DNA of 64,000 nt from Chloroflexota bacterium (GTDB lineage: Bacteria; Chloroflexota; Anaerolineae; JAAYZQ01), in the NCBI GenBank assembly GCA_018606645.1, contig JAGVRI010000015.1, positions 35,280-99,279 on the forward strand, read 5' to 3'. Both the position numbers and the translations under genes were made by a program. Each line of letters opens with the position of its first letter. The stretch's first letter is position 1. This document shows positions 47,908 to 58,488 of this stretch, piece after piece. The notes under the pieces were generated by a model that was not told the origin of the DNA, made no database searches, and worked only from the letters and a program-made list of their open reading frames with translations.

Positions 47908-48405
47908 TTATTCTACCAGTTCCAGAATCGCCATCTCGGCGGCATCCCCCTTGCGCATTCCGAGCTTGAACAGGCGGGTATAGCCGCCGGGACGCTCTTC
48001 AAAACGCGGCGCGATCTCGTCCACCAATTTGTGGGCCACTTTTTTGTCCGTCAGGGTGGCTAACACCTGACGTCTGGCGTGCAGGGCCAACTGCTGGGCC
48101 ATCTGCTCCAAGGCCTTGTCGTCCCCCTGATCGGCCAGTTGAATCAGTTGCTCCGCCCGTTTGGCATTGAACCAGGCAGACAGCCTGGTGACATCCCGTT
48201 GCTTGGCCAGCGCGATCAGCCGCTCCGCCCGAGCTTTCCGGGCCTTGGTCACCAGCTTCTCAGCCAGCGGGCGGATGGCCCTCGCCTTTGCTTCTGTCGT
48301 TTGCAGCCGCTCGTGACGGAACAACTCTGTCATCAAGTTCCGATATAGGGCACGTCGATGGCCACTCGACCGTTTCAAGTGGTGGCCGACTTTACGATGT
48401 CTCAT
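47908..48405 (-). CDS. rplQ: 50S ribosomal protein bL17 with an internal insertion
   Basis: The product has about 165 residues against ~120 in most bacteria. The start [20 protein letters not shown] and the end [15 protein letters not shown] are standard bL17. About 40 extra residues (roughly 66-107, including [20 protein letters not shown]) are inserted in the middle helix-loop region. They look helical and rich in Ala, Gln and Lys. bL17 lies near the tunnel exit. I start at the ATG at 48405; a TTG at 48414 is less likely. Confidence 0.95.
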   Translation of the reverse strand: MRHRKVGHHLKRSSGHRRALYRNLMTELFRHERLQTTEAKARAIRPLAEKLVTKARKARAERLIALAKQRDVTRLSAWFNAKRAEQLIQLADQGDDKALEQMAQQLALHARRQVLATLTDKKVAHKLVDEIAPRFEERPGGYTRLFKLGMRKGDAAEMAILELVE

Positions 48406-48440
48406 CTTCCTCAACGCCTCCGCTCTGCAAAAGCCGCGAT

Positions 48441-49391
48441 CTACGATTCATTGGTCAAGGGCCAGAACCCCTTGGCCCGCAAGTTGTTCTTCAGTTCCTC
48501 TAACGATTTCAGTCCAAAGTTGCGGATGGACAGGAGCTCGTTCTCGTCTCGCTCCAGCCTCTCGATCACTTCCCCCACTTTGGAAATGCCAGCCCGTTTC
48601 AGGCAGTTAAACGCCCGCACCGACAGGTCCAGTTCATCAATGCTGGCTTCGGCAATTCGGGGTGGAATTCGACTTGGGATCGTCTCTGGTCTGACTTCTA
48701 TGGAAATGCGACCAAACTCAGCCAGCAGATACAGATGCTTGACCAGGAGTTGGGCGGCGGTGCTCAACGCTTCGGAAGGCGAAATGGTGCTATCCGTCCA
48801 AATCTCCAGAACCAGGCGGTCATAGTTGCTGACCGGGCCGATCCGCGTCCGGCCCACCTTGAAACTCACCTTGCGAATCGGGCTAAAGATCGCATCGGTC
48901 GGGATCTCGGCCACAGGCAATTTGCCTCGCTCTTCAGCCGGTGAATAGCCCCGCCCCCGAGAGACCGTCATCTCGATGTCCAGATCAGCCTCGGGCGAAT
49001 CGGTAGTCAGAAGATAGAGCTCCGGGTTGACTACTTCTACGATGGGAGGGCAGAGGATGTCACCAGCGGTGACGATCCCTTCTCCCCGCACCTCGAGGCG
49101 TATCCGTGCTTGTTCCTCCTCCTCATCGAGGAATCTGAACCGCACCTGTTTGAGGTTCAGGAGCAAAGAGGTCATATCCTCGCGTACATACGGGATCGTC
49201 GAGAACTCGTGGGTGATGCCTCTGACCAGCACCGAGGTAATGGCAGCCCCCTCAAGGGAAGAAAGCAACACCCGACGCAACGCATTTCCCAGCGTCACCC
49301 CGTACCCACTTTCCAGTGGGGAGATCAGGAATCGGCCATAGTCTTTGGTCTGAGCTTCTATTTCAATCTTGGGCAAAACCAGATTTAACAA
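48441..49391 (-). CDS. rpoA: RNA polymerase alpha subunit
   Basis: The product has 316 residues. The N-terminal domain has [20 protein letters not shown] and [19 protein letters not shown]. The C-terminal domain, which contacts UP elements and activators, has [20 protein letters not shown] and [19 protein letters not shown]. It dimerises to start polymerase assembly. It sits between rpsD and rplQ, as usual for the alpha operon. Confidence 0.99.
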   Translation of the reverse strand: MLNLVLPKIEIEAQTKDYGRFLISPLESGYGVTLGNALRRVLLSSLEGAAITSVLVRGITHEFSTIPYVREDMTSLLLNLKQVRFRFLDEEEEQARIRLEVRGEGIVTAGDILCPPIVEVVNPELYLLTTDSPEADLDIEMTVSRGRGYSPAEERGKLPVAEIPTDAIFSPIRKVSFKVGRTRIGPVSNYDRLVLEIWTDSTISPSEALSTAAQLLVKHLYLLAEFGRISIEVRPETIPSRIPPRIAEASIDELDLSVRAFNCLKRAGISKVGEVIERLERDENELLSIRNFGLKSLEELKNNLRAKGFWPLTNES

Positions 49392-49521
49392 GTGGCACCC
49401 CCTTGCTCACGCTACCATGAGTCATTCCGACTTTTCGCTACCGCCTTGACTCACCCCGAACCCCTGTTTCCTTGAATGAATGGCTCAAGCCCCTTCATCA
49501 GACAGGAGCGCGGGAAGGAGG

Positions 49522-50160
49522 CTAACGGCTGTAATACTCGACGATCAGTTGCTCGCTGAGCGAGACGTCCATATCCTCCCGTGTAGGTGAAGCCAGCACG
49601 CGACCCGACATGGTCTCGTCATCCCGACTGAGCCAACTGGGAACCGCCCGGTGCGCCAGGTTTTGGGCGATCTCCTTGAACACGGCCTTGTACCGGCTCT
49701 CCGGAGCCACCGCCACTACATCTCCAGGCTGGACCAGGTAGGAAGGGATATCCACCTTCTCCCCATTCACCTGAAAATGGCCATGGCGAACCAATTGCCG
49801 GGCATGGGCTCTGGAAAGGGCAAACCCCAGCCGGTAGACCACGTTATCCAGACGACTCTCCAAGGCGATGAGCAGGTTCAAACCGGTCATACCCCGGTGC
49901 CGCTCCGCTTCGCGAAAGTACCGGCGGAACTGGCGCTCCATGATGCCATACACCCGACGCGCTTTCTGCTTTGCCCGCAACTGCATGGCATAATCGGAAT
50001 CCTTTTTCCGCCGAAACTGGGCCTGCTTGCCGTGCAAGCCAGGAGGATACGGTTTCCGCTCAAACGCACATTTGGTTGAATAGCACCGCTCCCCCTTCAG
50101 GAACAGTTTTTCCCCTTCGCGGCGACACAGGCTACATACCGCATCTTTATATCTCGCCAT
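49522..50160 (-). CDS. rpsD: 30S ribosomal protein uS4 (zinc-binding form)
   Basis: The product has 212 residues. The N terminus carries a C4 zinc site (C9, C12, C26, C31). An S4 RNA-binding domain follows ([20 protein letters not shown] and [13 protein letters not shown]). uS4 nucleates assembly of the 30S body and, in some bacteria, represses the alpha operon. A 130-nt gap without recognisable features separates it from rpoA. Confidence 0.98.
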   Translation of the reverse strand: MARYKDAVCSLCRREGEKLFLKGERCYSTKCAFERKPYPPGLHGKQAQFRRKKDSDYAMQLRAKQKARRVYGIMERQFRRYFREAERHRGMTGLNLLIALESRLDNVVYRLGFALSRAHARQLVRHGHFQVNGEKVDIPSYLVQPGDVVAVAPESRYKAVFKEIAQNLAHRAVPSWLSRDDETMSGRVLASPTREDMDVSLSEQLIVEYYSR

Positions 50161-50213
50161 TCATTTCCTCCCCATATCAAGCAAGGGGTCACCCTGCCAA
50201 ACGTTCCATCCCA

Positions 50214-50612
50214 TTATACCCGTCGCCTCTTGGGCGGTCGGCATCCATTGTGCGGGATGGGAGTCACATCGGTGATCGCCCGGATCACCAATCCGGCTGC
50301 CTGCAAGGAGCGGATGGCCGCCTCGCGGCCTGGGCCTGGCCCCTTTACAAAAATCTCTAATTCACGCATTCCGTTCTCTTGAGCTGCCCGGGCAGCCTGC
50401 TGGGCTGCGATTTGAGCCGCATAGGGCGTGCTCTTGCGCGAACCCTTGAAACCGACCAATCCCGCACTGGCCCAGGCGATGGCATTGCCCTGGGGATCGG
50501 TGATGGTAATGATTGTGTTGTTGAATGTGGCCTGAATGTGGGCCTGTCCCCGAGGGATGACCCGCCGTTCACGACGTGCGCCACGCCCCGTCCTTTGTCG
50601 CCTACGTCCCAT
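50214..50612 (-). CDS. rpsK: 30S ribosomal protein uS11
   Basis: The product has 132 residues. The blocks [39 protein letters not shown] and [19 protein letters not shown], ending [11 protein letters not shown], define uS11, which lies in the 30S platform. It is 21 nt after rpsM. Confidence 0.99.
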   Translation of the reverse strand: MGRRRQRTGRGARRERRVIPRGQAHIQATFNNTIITITDPQGNAIAWASAGLVGFKGSRKSTPYAAQIAAQQAARAAQENGMRELEIFVKGPGPGREAAIRSLQAAGLVIRAITDVTPIPHNGCRPPKRRRV

Positions 50613-50633
50613 CGTACCTCCTCATATCCCCGA

Positions 50634-51017
50634 TTACTTCTTGGCTCGCGACCGGCGCTTGCCCGCGACCGTCTTGCGAGGGCCTCGCTTCTGGCGGGCA
50701 TTGGTCCGGGTCCGCTGCCCACGGACCGGCAAGCCTTTCCGGTGACGAATGCCCCGGTAACAGCCGATCTCCTGCAGGCGCTTGATGTTCATCGCCACTT
50801 CGCGCCGCAGATCGCCCTCCACTCGGTAATTCCGGTCAATGAACTCGCGCAGCTTGGCTACCTCGGCTTCGCTCAGATCCCGCACCCGCGTATCGGGATT
50901 GATGCCGGTCGCCCCCAAGATCTGCCGGCTGGTCGTCCGACCAATGCCATAGATATAGGTCAACGAAACCTCGACCCGTTTGTCTCGAGGCAAGTCCACG
51001 CCTGCAATACGCGCCAT
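50634..51017 (-). CDS. rpsM: 30S ribosomal protein uS13
   Basis: The product has 127 residues. [34 protein letters not shown] and the [18 protein letters not shown] tail are diagnostic. uS13 contacts the P-site tRNA and the intersubunit bridge. The ATG at 51017 has GGGAGGAAAAAG upstream. Confidence 0.99.
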   Translation of the reverse strand: MARIAGVDLPRDKRVEVSLTYIYGIGRTTSRQILGATGINPDTRVRDLSEAEVAKLREFIDRNYRVEGDLRREVAMNIKRLQEIGCYRGIRHRKGLPVRGQRTRTNARQKRGPRKTVAGKRRSRAKK

Positions 51018-51092
51018 CTTTTTCCTCCCGTTCGCGCCCAATTCTCCACGAACTATGCCTTTAGCCGCGCACAGTTCGTGATACCGGATCCT

Positions 51093-51206
51093 TTACCCTT
51101 GTCGTTGCTTGTGGGACGGGATCTCGCAGATCACTCGCACCACGCCACGCCGCTTGATGATCTTGCATTTTTCACAGCGTCGCTTTACCGATGGTTTTAC
51201 TTTCAC
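51093..51206 (-). CDS. rpmJ: 50S ribosomal protein bL36 (zinc form)
   Basis: The product is only 37 residues. It begins [20 protein letters not shown] and ends [11 protein letters not shown], with the zinc ligands C11, C14, C27 and H32. A GTG start follows GGAGAGGG. It lies 15 nt after map and 75 nt before rpsM, the usual place, except that infA is not between map and rpmJ. Confidence 0.97.
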   Translation of the reverse strand: MKVKPSVKRRCEKCKIIKRRGVVRVICEIPSHKQRQG

Positions 51207-51221
51207 AATACCCTCTCCAGC

Positions 51222-51980
51222 TCACGATAGCTTGGTCAAGATTTCGGGACCGTTCTTGGTGACAGCCACCGTATGTTCAAAGTGAGCCGAACGCGTGCCA
51301 TCCGCCGTCACCACGGTCCACTGGTCATCCAACACTCGCGTCTGCCAACCGCCAATGTTGACCATGGGTTCCAGGGCAAAGGTCATTCCGGGCCGCAACC
51401 GCACTCGCCCTCCGAGGCGGGGATCGTAGTAGTTGGGAATCTGCGGCTCCTCATGCATCTGCCGGCCAATCCCATGGCCCGTGTACTCTCTTACGACCGA
51501 GTAGCCTTGCGCCTCCACATATTCCTGAATCGCTCTGGAAATGTCCGATGTCCAGTTGCCGGGCCTGGCTGCCTCGATCCCAATCCGCAACGCTTCAGCC
51601 GTCACCGCCATCAATCGCTGACTCTCCGCATCTATGTTCCCGACCGCGACTGTAATTGCTGCATCGCCATGGTATCCCTTATGAATCACCCCGACATCGA
51701 TACTCACAATATCTCCCTCACGAAGCACCCGCTTACCGGGGATGCCATGCACTATCTCCTCGTTGACTGACGTGCATACCATCCCAGGGAACCCCCGATA
51801 CCCCTTGAACGATGGGATAGCCCCATACCGCTTCACAATGATCTCCTCAGCAATCCGCTCCAGATCACCGGTCGTGATCCCAGGCGCAACCTCCTCCCGG
51901 AGCCGCTCCAGCACTTCGGCCACGATCCGACCCGCGTCTCGCATCAGAGCCAACTCATGAGCCGATTTGAGAACGATCAT
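51222..51980 (-). CDS. map: Methionine aminopeptidase type I
   Basis: The product has 252 residues. The dinuclear metal site is complete: DIVSIDVGV, GYHGDAAITV, TGHGIGRQMHEEPQIPNY, FALEPMVN and the final Glu in SAHFEHTVAVT. It removes the initiator Met from new proteins. It overlaps adk by 4 nt and is normal in length. Confidence 0.98.
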   Translation of the reverse strand: MIVLKSAHELALMRDAGRIVAEVLERLREEVAPGITTGDLERIAEEIIVKRYGAIPSFKGYRGFPGMVCTSVNEEIVHGIPGKRVLREGDIVSIDVGVIHKGYHGDAAITVAVGNIDAESQRLMAVTAEALRIGIEAARPGNWTSDISRAIQEYVEAQGYSVVREYTGHGIGRQMHEEPQIPNYYDPRLGGRVRLRPGMTFALEPMVNIGGWQTRVLDDQWTVVTADGTRSAHFEHTVAVTKNGPEILTKLS

Positions 51981-52654
51981 CGCCGTCGATCATCCGCAAT
52001 GATGCGCAGCAACTCGGCCTGAACTTCGCTAATGCTGCGCTGGCCATCCACCTCGACGAGCAGCCCCTTCTCTCGGTAATAGTCAATCAGCGGCGCCGTT
52101 TGCTCAAAATACACCTGGATGCGATGTCGCTGCGTCTCGGGTGTATCGTCCGCTCGTTGATATAACTCGCCTCCGCATTTGTCGCACACGCCCGGCTGCC
52201 TGGGTGGACTGAAAAGCTGGTGGTACATGGCTCCGCAGTTCCGGCAAGTCCACCGTCCGGCCAGACGGCTGAGCAATACCTCCTCCGACACCTTGATATA
52301 GGGCACTACCTTCAGCCTGGAACCCAACTCGGTCAACAACGCTTCCAAGGCCTCCGCCTGGGCCACGGTCCGGGGAAAGCCATCCAGGATCGCCCCTGCC
52401 TCGCAATCGGGTCGCGCCAACCGTTCGCGGACCATGGCAATGGTAATCGAGTCGGGCACCAATTCCCCTCGTTCCATATATCCTTTGGCTAACAGACCCA
52501 GTTCTGTCTCATCTTTCAGGTTCTCACGGAACAGATCGCCGGTCGAGACCTGGGGGATGCCCAATGCCTTGGACAAAAGTTCCGCCTGGGTGCCCTTTCC
52601 TGCCCCCGGACCACCGAGCAACACAATGTACAACGCCTTGGCCCTGGTCGCCAT
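51977..52654 (-). CDS. adk: Adenylate kinase (zinc-lid form)
   Basis: The product has 225 residues. The P-loop is GGPGAGKGTQAELL and the NMP site STGDLFREN; the lid holds a C4 zinc site (CRNC and CDKC). DGFPRTVAQAEAL is conserved. It balances ATP, ADP and AMP. I chose the ATG at 52654 (MATRAKALYIVLLGG) because the longer frame runs into secY. secY-adk-map is the classical spc order. Confidence 0.98.
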   Translation of the reverse strand: MATRAKALYIVLLGGPGAGKGTQAELLSKALGIPQVSTGDLFRENLKDETELGLLAKGYMERGELVPDSITIAMVRERLARPDCEAGAILDGFPRTVAQAEALEALLTELGSRLKVVPYIKVSEEVLLSRLAGRWTCRNCGAMYHQLFSPPRQPGVCDKCGGELYQRADDTPETQRHRIQVYFEQTAPLIDYYREKGLLVEVDGQRSISEVQAELLRIIADDRRR

Positions 52655-52670
52655 GACAGATACCTTCTTC

Positions 52671-54038
52671 TTAGCCAAGAATGCCCCTTCGCAGGAACTT
52701 GTCATAATGGCGCATCTGCAACTGGGCCTCGAGTTGACGCATCGTATCCAACACCACCCCAACCACAATCAGCAGGCCGGTTGACGAGATCAACAAGGCG
52801 TTGCTGCCGGTGGTGACACCTCCAGCGCCGGGAAAGAGAGCCATGACCAGCCGGACCAACCAGGGCAGGATGGCGACCACCCCCAGGAACAGGGCTCCGG
52901 CCAGTGTAATGCGCCGCACCTTCTCGGTCAGATAGACTTCAGTGCGCTTTCCCGGCCGGATGCCTGGGATCGAAGCCCCTTGCTTCCTCAAGTTCTCCGC
53001 CCAGTTGCCTTGTTGAAAGACCACGTCGGTATAAAAGTAGGTGAAGAACACGACCATCAAGAAGTACAACGGCCAGTAGATCGTGTATTGTGGGTTAAAG
53101 ACCCGGTCCACCCAGTACGCCATCGTCTGGACGAATCCCTGCGGGGCCTGACCCGCCGCGGGCATAAAGTAGCTGGCAATCGTACTGGGGAAGACCATGA
53201 TGCTCTGGGCAAAGATCAGCGGGATCATCCCGGCCATATTCACCCGTAGCGGGATATGGGTGCGCACCGACCGAGTCTGCCGCAGCCGCCCGCCGCGCTG
53301 CCCCAGAGTCCGGCTGCTATACTGCACCCAGATCATCAATTTGCCTTCCAACACGATCACAATCCCGGCCACGGTGATTGTCGTCACCAGAACAAAGACC
53401 ACCAATGTCAACCACTGCTGGCCAATGATCAGGTTCAGCAGGTTCTGGGGCAACCGGGCTACAATCCCGCCCAGGATGATAATGGAGGTCCCGTTGCCAA
53501 TCCCCTGCTCGCTGATCAATTCACCCAACCACACCGCCAGCAGGGTGCCAGCCGTCATAGTAATCAGGATCGCCACCGTGGTCAGAGGAGCGTCCCGGAA
53601 CCCAAAGCTGGCCAGAATCGGTTCCCCTCCTCTCATCTGGGTCATGATCACCGCCTGCCCATAGGCTTGCAATGCGCCCAGAGGTACCGTCAACCACCAG
53701 GTGTATTGATTAAGTTTGTTCCGTCCTCGCTCTCCCTCTTTTTGCAGGTTCTCCAGCGCCGGAATGATGGGGGTGAGCAACTGAAGGATGATGGAAGCAG
53801 TAATATATGGATACACCCCCATTGCCATCACGGAAAAGTTGGCCATGGCCCCGCCAGACAGCAGGTCCAGCAAGCCTAACAACTGATTCGACTCGAACAG
53901 TTGCTTCAAGGCTGTCGCATTGACCCCTGGCACCGGCACATGGGCGAACAGCCGATAAATGGCCAGGATCAGAAACGTATATAGAATCTTTTTGCGCAGG
54001 TCCGGCAGTGTAAACGCATTACGCACAGCCTGGATCAT
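52671..54038 (-). CDS. secY: Preprotein translocase subunit SecY
   Basis: The product has 455 residues and ten membrane helices. The start RKKILYTFLILAIYRLFAHV, the plug-region segment LLDLLSGGAMANFSVMAMGV and the C-terminal REQ-like stretch are typical. SecY forms the channel for exported and membrane proteins. It starts 6 nt after rplO. Insertions are not evident. Confidence 0.98.
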   Translation of the reverse strand: MIQAVRNAFTLPDLRKKILYTFLILAIYRLFAHVPVPGVNATALKQLFESNQLLGLLDLLSGGAMANFSVMAMGVYPYITASIILQLLTPIIPALENLQKEGERGRNKLNQYTWWLTVPLGALQAYGQAVIMTQMRGGEPILASFGFRDAPLTTVAILITMTAGTLLAVWLGELISEQGIGNGTSIIILGGIVARLPQNLLNLIIGQQWLTLVVFVLVTTITVAGIVIVLEGKLMIWVQYSSRTLGQRGGRLRQTRSVRTHIPLRVNMAGMIPLIFAQSIMVFPSTIASYFMPAAGQAPQGFVQTMAYWVDRVFNPQYTIYWPLYFLMVVFFTYFYTDVVFQQGNWAENLRKQGASIPGIRPGKRTEVYLTEKVRRITLAGALFLGVVAILPWLVRLVMALFPGAGGVTTGSNALLISSTGLLIVVGVVLDTMRQLEAQLQMRHYDKFLRRGILG

Positions 54039-54044
54039 GGCCTC

Positions 54045-54518
54045 TTACCCCCTTCGGCCGCGTTTCACCTGCCAAGGCAGCTCCTCGACAGAACCTCCTG
54101 CCTTCTCGATCTTGGCCCGGGCGCTTTCTGAAACGCGATGAGCCTTGACGATCAAAGGCCGATCGATCTCCCCGTGGCCCAGGATCGCCACCGGCAAAGA
54201 AGAGGATTTGAGAATTCCCGCCGCTGCCAGGGTTTCGGGCGAAACCTCAGCATGGGCCGGAAAACTGTGCAAGCGGTAGAGATTCACCGGTACGTACTGG
54301 ACCTTGAAGATATTGGTGAACCCTCTTCGGAAAGGCAAACGGCGGACGAGAGGAAGTTGCCCTCCCTCAAAGTAGGGTCCCTTTGTCCCACCAGAACGGG
54401 AAGCCTGTCCCTTCGTGCCCCGTCCGGCCGTCTTGCCCTGTCCAGCAGCGATGCCTCGCCCTACTCGTTTTCGTTTCTTTCTTGCCCCGTCCGGGGAGTA
54501 CAACTCGTGTACCTTCAT
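54045..54518 (-). CDS. rplO: 50S ribosomal protein uL15
   Basis: The product has 157 residues. The Gly-rich basic N-terminal arm (KKRKRVGRGIAAGQGKTAGR, GTKGQASRSG) and GGQLPLVRRLPFRRGFTN define uL15, a late assembly protein. The ATG at 54518 has GGAG 6 nt upstream. A 96-nt gap separates it from rpmD. Confidence 0.98.
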   Translation of the reverse strand: MKVHELYSPDGARKKRKRVGRGIAAGQGKTAGRGTKGQASRSGGTKGPYFEGGQLPLVRRLPFRRGFTNIFKVQYVPVNLYRLHSFPAHAEVSPETLAAAGILKSSSLPVAILGHGEIDRPLIVKAHRVSESARAKIEKAGGSVEELPWQVKRGRRG

Positions 54519-54614
54519 CTCGAACTCCACCACCTCGAAAATAAACTGCCTGTGCGGCGGGCTGAATAGCGTCCGACGTGGACCTCACTCCACGCTTCGG
54601 CCATCCGAAATACC

Positions 54615-54821
54615 TCAGGAATCTTGTCTGCTTTCGACCGCTTCCACCGAGACCAAGTGGCTGACCTTATCTAGCATTCCTCGAACGACTGGGGAGTCGG
54701 CCATTTCCACAGTGTCTCCCAGATGACGCAATCCCAAGGCGCGAATGGTCCCCTTCTGACGGCGTGAATAACCAATCGCGCTCTTGACCCAGGTGATCCG
54801 AAGCTTTCGCTCACTAGTCAT
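54615..54821 (-). CDS. rpmD: 50S ribosomal protein uL30
   Basis: The product has 68 residues. [35 protein letters not shown] and the following [16 protein letters not shown] are typical of bacterial uL30. It overlaps the rpsE stop by 8 nt. uL30 is absent from some phyla; here it is present and normal. Confidence 0.96.
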   Translation of the reverse strand: MTSERKLRITWVKSAIGYSRRQKGTIRALGLRHLGDTVEMADSPVVRGMLDKVSHLVSVEAVESRQDS

Positions 54822-55365
54822 GGGCCTGTCTCCTCATCCAGAAAGGTAGAACCCTCTCCGGCGGCAGTCCGCGCCGTTTTGCCTCCTCCTCCGGATCTTT
54901 GAGTTGCTCCAGGGCCATCATTGTCGCCTTGACCACGTTCAGGATATTGGAACTGCCCTGGGACTTGGTCAGGATGTCTTTGATGCCGGCTGCTTCGACG
55001 ACTGCCCGCACTCCGCCGCCAGCGATCACCCCGGTGCCAGGCGAAGCTGGCTTGAGCATGACCTTCGCCGCACTGTAGCGCACCGTCACCTCATGAGGGA
55101 TCGTCGTGCCGGCCAGTGCAATGGGTTTCATATTCCTCTTGGCCCGCTCGACCCCCTTGCGGATCGCATCTGGCACCTGCCTCGCTTTGCCCACTCCAAT
55201 CCCTACACTGCCTTTCTTATCCCCAACCACGACCAATACTCGAAAGGCGAAGCGCCGGCCTCCTTTGATCACCTTGGCCGTCCGCGCGATATCCACGACC
55301 CGTTCGTCCAGTTCTTCGATTGGCTCTTCGTCGAATTCCCGAATCCGGTTCTCTCTACGACCCAT
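54814..55365 (-). CDS. rpsE: 30S ribosomal protein uS5
   Basis: The product has 183 residues. [39 protein letters not shown] and [20 protein letters not shown] are the signature blocks. uS5 shapes the mRNA entry channel and helps decoding accuracy. It has a short acidic N-terminal extension. A 116-nt gap lies between it and rplR. Confidence 0.98.
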   Translation of the reverse strand: MGRRENRIREFDEEPIEELDERVVDIARTAKVIKGGRRFAFRVLVVVGDKKGSVGIGVGKARQVPDAIRKGVERAKRNMKPIALAGTTIPHEVTVRYSAAKVMLKPASPGTGVIAGGGVRAVVEAAGIKDILTKSQGSSNILNVVKATMMALEQLKDPEEEAKRRGLPPERVLPFWMRRQAHD

Positions 55366-55481
55366 CGTTCCTCCCCATCGTTCGATACGTGCTAGAGTGT
55401 CCAGCCATCTACCAACAAGCCCAATTCGAGACCATCCAAACGCTCGGTTCGCGCACGGTCTCGACCAGGCCTCTCATGCGC

Positions 55482-55850
55482 TCAGAACTCTAACCCTGCC
55501 TTGCGCGCGGCTTCGGCCAGGCTCTTGACCCGACCGTGATACCGATATCCTCCACGGTCAAAGACGACCTGTTTAATGCCGATGGTCTGAGCTCGTCTGG
55601 CCAACACTTCACCCACCACCTCGGCCTGCCCGGTTTTGGTTTTTCCCTGAATCCCAGCTTGTACTTCCGCATCCAGCGTAGACGCTGAGACCAGAGTATG
55701 GCCGCGCGTGTCATCAATGACCTGAGCATAGATATGCTTCAGACTGCGGAACACCGACAGGCGAGGGCGTTCAGAGGTCCCGTGTACTTTCTTTCGGACC
55801 CGCTGATGGCGAAGCTGGCGTGCCAGGCGCTTTTCCTTTGCCTTATCCAT
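55482..55850 (-). CDS. rplR: 50S ribosomal protein uL18
   Basis: The product has 122 residues. [32 protein letters not shown] and [20 protein letters not shown] define uL18, the 5S rRNA-binding protein. It is 8 nt after rplF. Confidence 0.98.
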   Translation of the reverse strand: MDKAKEKRLARQLRHQRVRKKVHGTSERPRLSVFRSLKHIYAQVIDDTRGHTLVSASTLDAEVQAGIQGKTKTGQAEVVGEVLARRAQTIGIKQVVFDRGGYRYHGRVKSLAEAARKAGLEF

Positions 55851-55858
55851 GAGCCCTC

Positions 55859-56407
55859 CTATTTCCCGACCTTGCCGGTTTTCCCAGCCTTGCGGCGCAC
55901 CTGTTCCCCTGCATAGCGGATGCCCTTGCCTTTGTACGGCTCAGGCGGGCGCTGCCGACGAATCCGGGCTGCGATCTCTCCGACGAGCTCTTTGTCCACC
56001 CCGCTGACCGTCACCGTACGGCCCCCCTTGGGTACCTCGAAGGTAATGCCAGGCGGAGGTGCAAACTCGATCGGATGTGAATATCCCAGGTACAGCATCA
56101 ACTTAGGACCTTGCATCTCGACTCGATAACCGGTCCCCTCAATCTCAAGAGTCTTGCTATACCCCGCTGAAACTCCGATGATCATGTTCGCCAACAGGGC
56201 CCGGCTCAAGCCGTGGAGAGCCCTGTGGGTCCTCTGATCCGTGGGGCGCTGCACCTTTAGGAACTTTCCCTCTTGCTCAATCTTGATGTCAGGATGGAAA
56301 GTACGGCTCAGCGTCCCCTTGGGGCCTCTCACGGTCACCTGGTTGTCCACGATCTCTACGTGAACCTTATCCGGTATCGGAATTGGTTTCTTGCCAATGC
56401 GAGACAT
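55859..56407 (-). CDS. rplF: 50S ribosomal protein uL6
   Basis: The product has 182 residues. [20 protein letters not shown] and the C-terminal [20 protein letters not shown] are diagnostic. uL6 lies near the factor-binding site of the large subunit. It is 9 nt after rpsH. Confidence 0.98.
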   Translation of the reverse strand: MSRIGKKPIPIPDKVHVEIVDNQVTVRGPKGTLSRTFHPDIKIEQEGKFLKVQRPTDQRTHRALHGLSRALLANMIIGVSAGYSKTLEIEGTGYRVEMQGPKLMLYLGYSHPIEFAPPPGITFEVPKGGRTVTVSGVDKELVGEIAARIRRQRPPEPYKGKGIRYAGEQVRRKAGKTGKVGK

Positions 56408-56416
56408 GGTATCCCC

Positions 56417-56815
56417 TTACCACACATAGCACAAGATCTCGCCGCCTACCCCCAGACGGCGAGCCTTTTGATCGGTCATCACACCTTTGGGGGTACTGAC
56501 AATGGCGATCCCCAGACCACTCAGGACCCACGGCAAAGACCGCTTTCCCCTGTACACCCGCCGGCCGGGCTTGCTCACCCGTTTCATCCCGGTCAGAATC
56601 GGCCGCCGTCGCTCATCGTACTTGAGCCACACCCGGATGTTGGGTTGAGGGCGATCGTCAGTCACCTCATAGCCCTGGATGTATCCCTCTTCCAACAGAA
56701 TCTGGACAATGGCCAGCTTAAGTTTGGAGCTGGGTATCAGGACGAACGCTTTGCGCACCTTGAGTCCATTGCGAATTCGGGTCAGCATATCAGCAATCGG
56801 ATCGCTCGTAGGCAT
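56417..56815 (-). CDS. rpsH: 30S ribosomal protein uS8
   Basis: The product has 132 residues. [40 protein letters not shown] and [18 protein letters not shown] fit uS8. In E. coli it represses the spc operon; whether it does so here cannot be seen. I start at MPTSDPIAD (56815) rather than an upstream start at 56824. Confidence 0.98.
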   Translation of the reverse strand: MPTSDPIADMLTRIRNGLKVRKAFVLIPSSKLKLAIVQILLEEGYIQGYEVTDDRPQPNIRVWLKYDERRRPILTGMKRVSKPGRRVYRGKRSLPWVLSGLGIAIVSTPKGVMTDQKARRLGVGGEILCYVW

Positions 56816-56872
56816 ACGTAACACCCCACTCTCAAAATTACAGGATCGTCTGCTCCCTCAAGCCGACGACAA

Positions 56873-57055
56873 TCACCAACTGGATTTCACTACCCCGGTG
56901 ATCAGTCCCTGGGCAGCCAGTTCACGAAAACAGATACGGCACAGCTTAAAGCGTCGCATATATCCTCTTGGGCGTCCACATCGGCTGCACCGATTGCGTA
57001 CCCGGTGCGGATACTTTCGCCTTGTTTCGCGGATGACGATGCTCTTCTTGGCCAC
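56873..57055 (-). CDS. rpsZ: 30S ribosomal protein uS14, zinc-binding short form
   Basis: The product has 60 residues with a C4 zinc site, CSRC and CRIC. It begins [20 protein letters not shown] and ends [11 protein letters not shown]. This is the short zinc form found in Gram-positives, Thermus and Chloroflexota. It lies between rplE and rpsH, its normal place. Confidence 0.98.
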   Translation of the reverse strand: MAKKSIVIRETRRKYPHRVRNRCSRCGRPRGYMRRFKLCRICFRELAAQGLITGVVKSSW

Positions 57056-57080
57056 GGTTCCTCCCTAATCGATCCCTGTT

Positions 57081-57623
57081 TCACCGGCTTCTAAACGGCA
57101 TTCCCAGATGGCGCAATAGATGGTACCCTTCTTCATCCGTCTTGGCTGTCGTTACAATCGTAATCTCCAGCCCCCGGATTTTGTCGATCTTGTCGTACCG
57201 GATTTCAGGAAACGCCAATTGCTCCCGCAACCCCAGGCTATAATTGCCTCGGCCATCAAAAGCATCTGGCGAAACCCCACGAAAGTCCCGTTGGCGAGGC
57301 AGCGCGATGTTGCACAGCCGGTCCAGGAAATCCCACATCCGATTCCCTCGCAATGTGACTCGCACGCCGATCGGATTCCCCGCACGGAGCTTGAAACCGG
57401 CGATCGATTTCCGAGCACGGGTCACGACTGGCCTCTGACCGGTGATGGTCATGATATCTTCGACCGTCGCATCCAGCGCTTTGGCGTTCTGCAATGCCTC
57501 TCCGACGCCGACGTTGACCACAATCTTTTCGAGACGCGGGACCTGCATCACATTCTGATACCCGAGTTCTTTTTGTAGAGTCGGAACCACATGGTCCCGA
57601 TACAAATCCTTTAACCTTGGCAT
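57081..57623 (-). CDS. rplE: 50S ribosomal protein uL5
   Basis: The product has 180 residues. [40 protein letters not shown] and [17 protein letters not shown] are conserved. uL5 binds 5S rRNA and contacts the P-site tRNA. It is 24 nt after rplX. Confidence 0.98.
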   Translation of the reverse strand: MPRLKDLYRDHVVPTLQKELGYQNVMQVPRLEKIVVNVGVGEALQNAKALDATVEDIMTITGQRPVVTRARKSIAGFKLRAGNPIGVRVTLRGNRMWDFLDRLCNIALPRQRDFRGVSPDAFDGRGNYSLGLREQLAFPEIRYDKIDKIRGLEITIVTTAKTDEEGYHLLRHLGMPFRSR

Positions 57624-57647
57624 GTGTCAACTCCCCAGCCTGCTCGG

Positions 57648-58034
57648 TCAATCAATGGCTTCATTACACCGCTTGCAATAGCGAACCTTGGAACCATCCT
57701 CAAAAACGCGGAATCCCACCCGAGTCGCCTCTTTGCACGACGGACACACCAACATCACGTTGGAAATGTGGATAGGCGCTTCCATCTCAATCCGCCCATA
57801 CTGCGTTCGCACGTCGCCTGTCCGGCGTTGGTGCTTGGTAATCAGATTCACGCCTTGCACCACCACCCGGTCCTTGTCCGGATCCCGGCCCAGCCGACGA
57901 TGATGACGGTCGATCTTGTAGGCACGAATCACGCGGTGCACTACTCCCCGCACCTTCCTGCCCTGACGGCGCGCGTTGGCGAAATCGCGGCCCGCGATCA
58001 CCTCTACTGTGTCACCTTTTTTAATCCGCTCCAT
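57648..58034 (-). CDS. rplX: 50S ribosomal protein uL24 with C-terminal zinc site
   Basis: The product has 128 residues. The KOW domain (KKGDTVEVIAGRDFANARRQ, GVNLITKHQRRTGDV) is followed by a C-terminal part with CPSC and CKRC, a probable zinc site. uL24 starts assembly of the large subunit. An insertion after the KOW core (YKIDRHHRRLGRDPDKDR) makes it longer than E. coli L24. Confidence 0.96.
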   Translation of the reverse strand: MERIKKGDTVEVIAGRDFANARRQGRKVRGVVHRVIRAYKIDRHHRRLGRDPDKDRVVVQGVNLITKHQRRTGDVRTQYGRIEMEAPIHISNVMLVCPSCKEATRVGFRVFEDGSKVRYCKRCNEAID

Positions 58035-58057
58035 CTCTCTCTCACTCCACGGACCAT

Positions 58058-58426
58058 TTACAATACTTCGGGGGCCAACGAAACGATCTTCATGAACCCC
58101 AGTTCGCGCAGTTCTCTGGCGACAGGACCAAAGATGCGTGTTCCCTTTGGATTCCGAGCCTGATCCAGGATGACCGCTGCATTGTCATCAAATTTGATCG
58201 ACGAACCATCAGGCCGGCGTATCTCCTTTGAGGTGCGAACGATCACGGCTCGAACCACATCTCCTTTCTTGACCGAACCGCCTGGGGCAGCGCTCTTGAC
58301 CGAGGCAATGATGATATCGCCGACCGTCCCATAGCGTCGCTTCGACCCTCCCATGATATGGATGCACAGGATCTCCTTGCCTCCGGTATTGTCGGCTACT
58401 TTTAACCGGGTCTCCTGTTGAATCAT
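58058..58426 (-). CDS. rplN: 50S ribosomal protein uL14
   Basis: The product has 122 residues. [40 protein letters not shown] and [20 protein letters not shown] define uL14, which forms intersubunit bridges and binds silencing factor RsfS. The start at 58426 matches the family exactly. Confidence 0.99.
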   Translation of the reverse strand: MIQQETRLKVADNTGGKEILCIHIMGGSKRRYGTVGDIIIASVKSAAPGGSVKKGDVVRAVIVRTSKEIRRPDGSSIKFDDNAAVILDQARNPKGTRIFGPVARELRELGFMKIVSLAPEVL

Positions 58427-58488
58427 CTTTCCTCCCGTCTTCCCCAACAGAGATGCATGATCTAGGCTGCAGGTGGCTGCGTTGGAGA

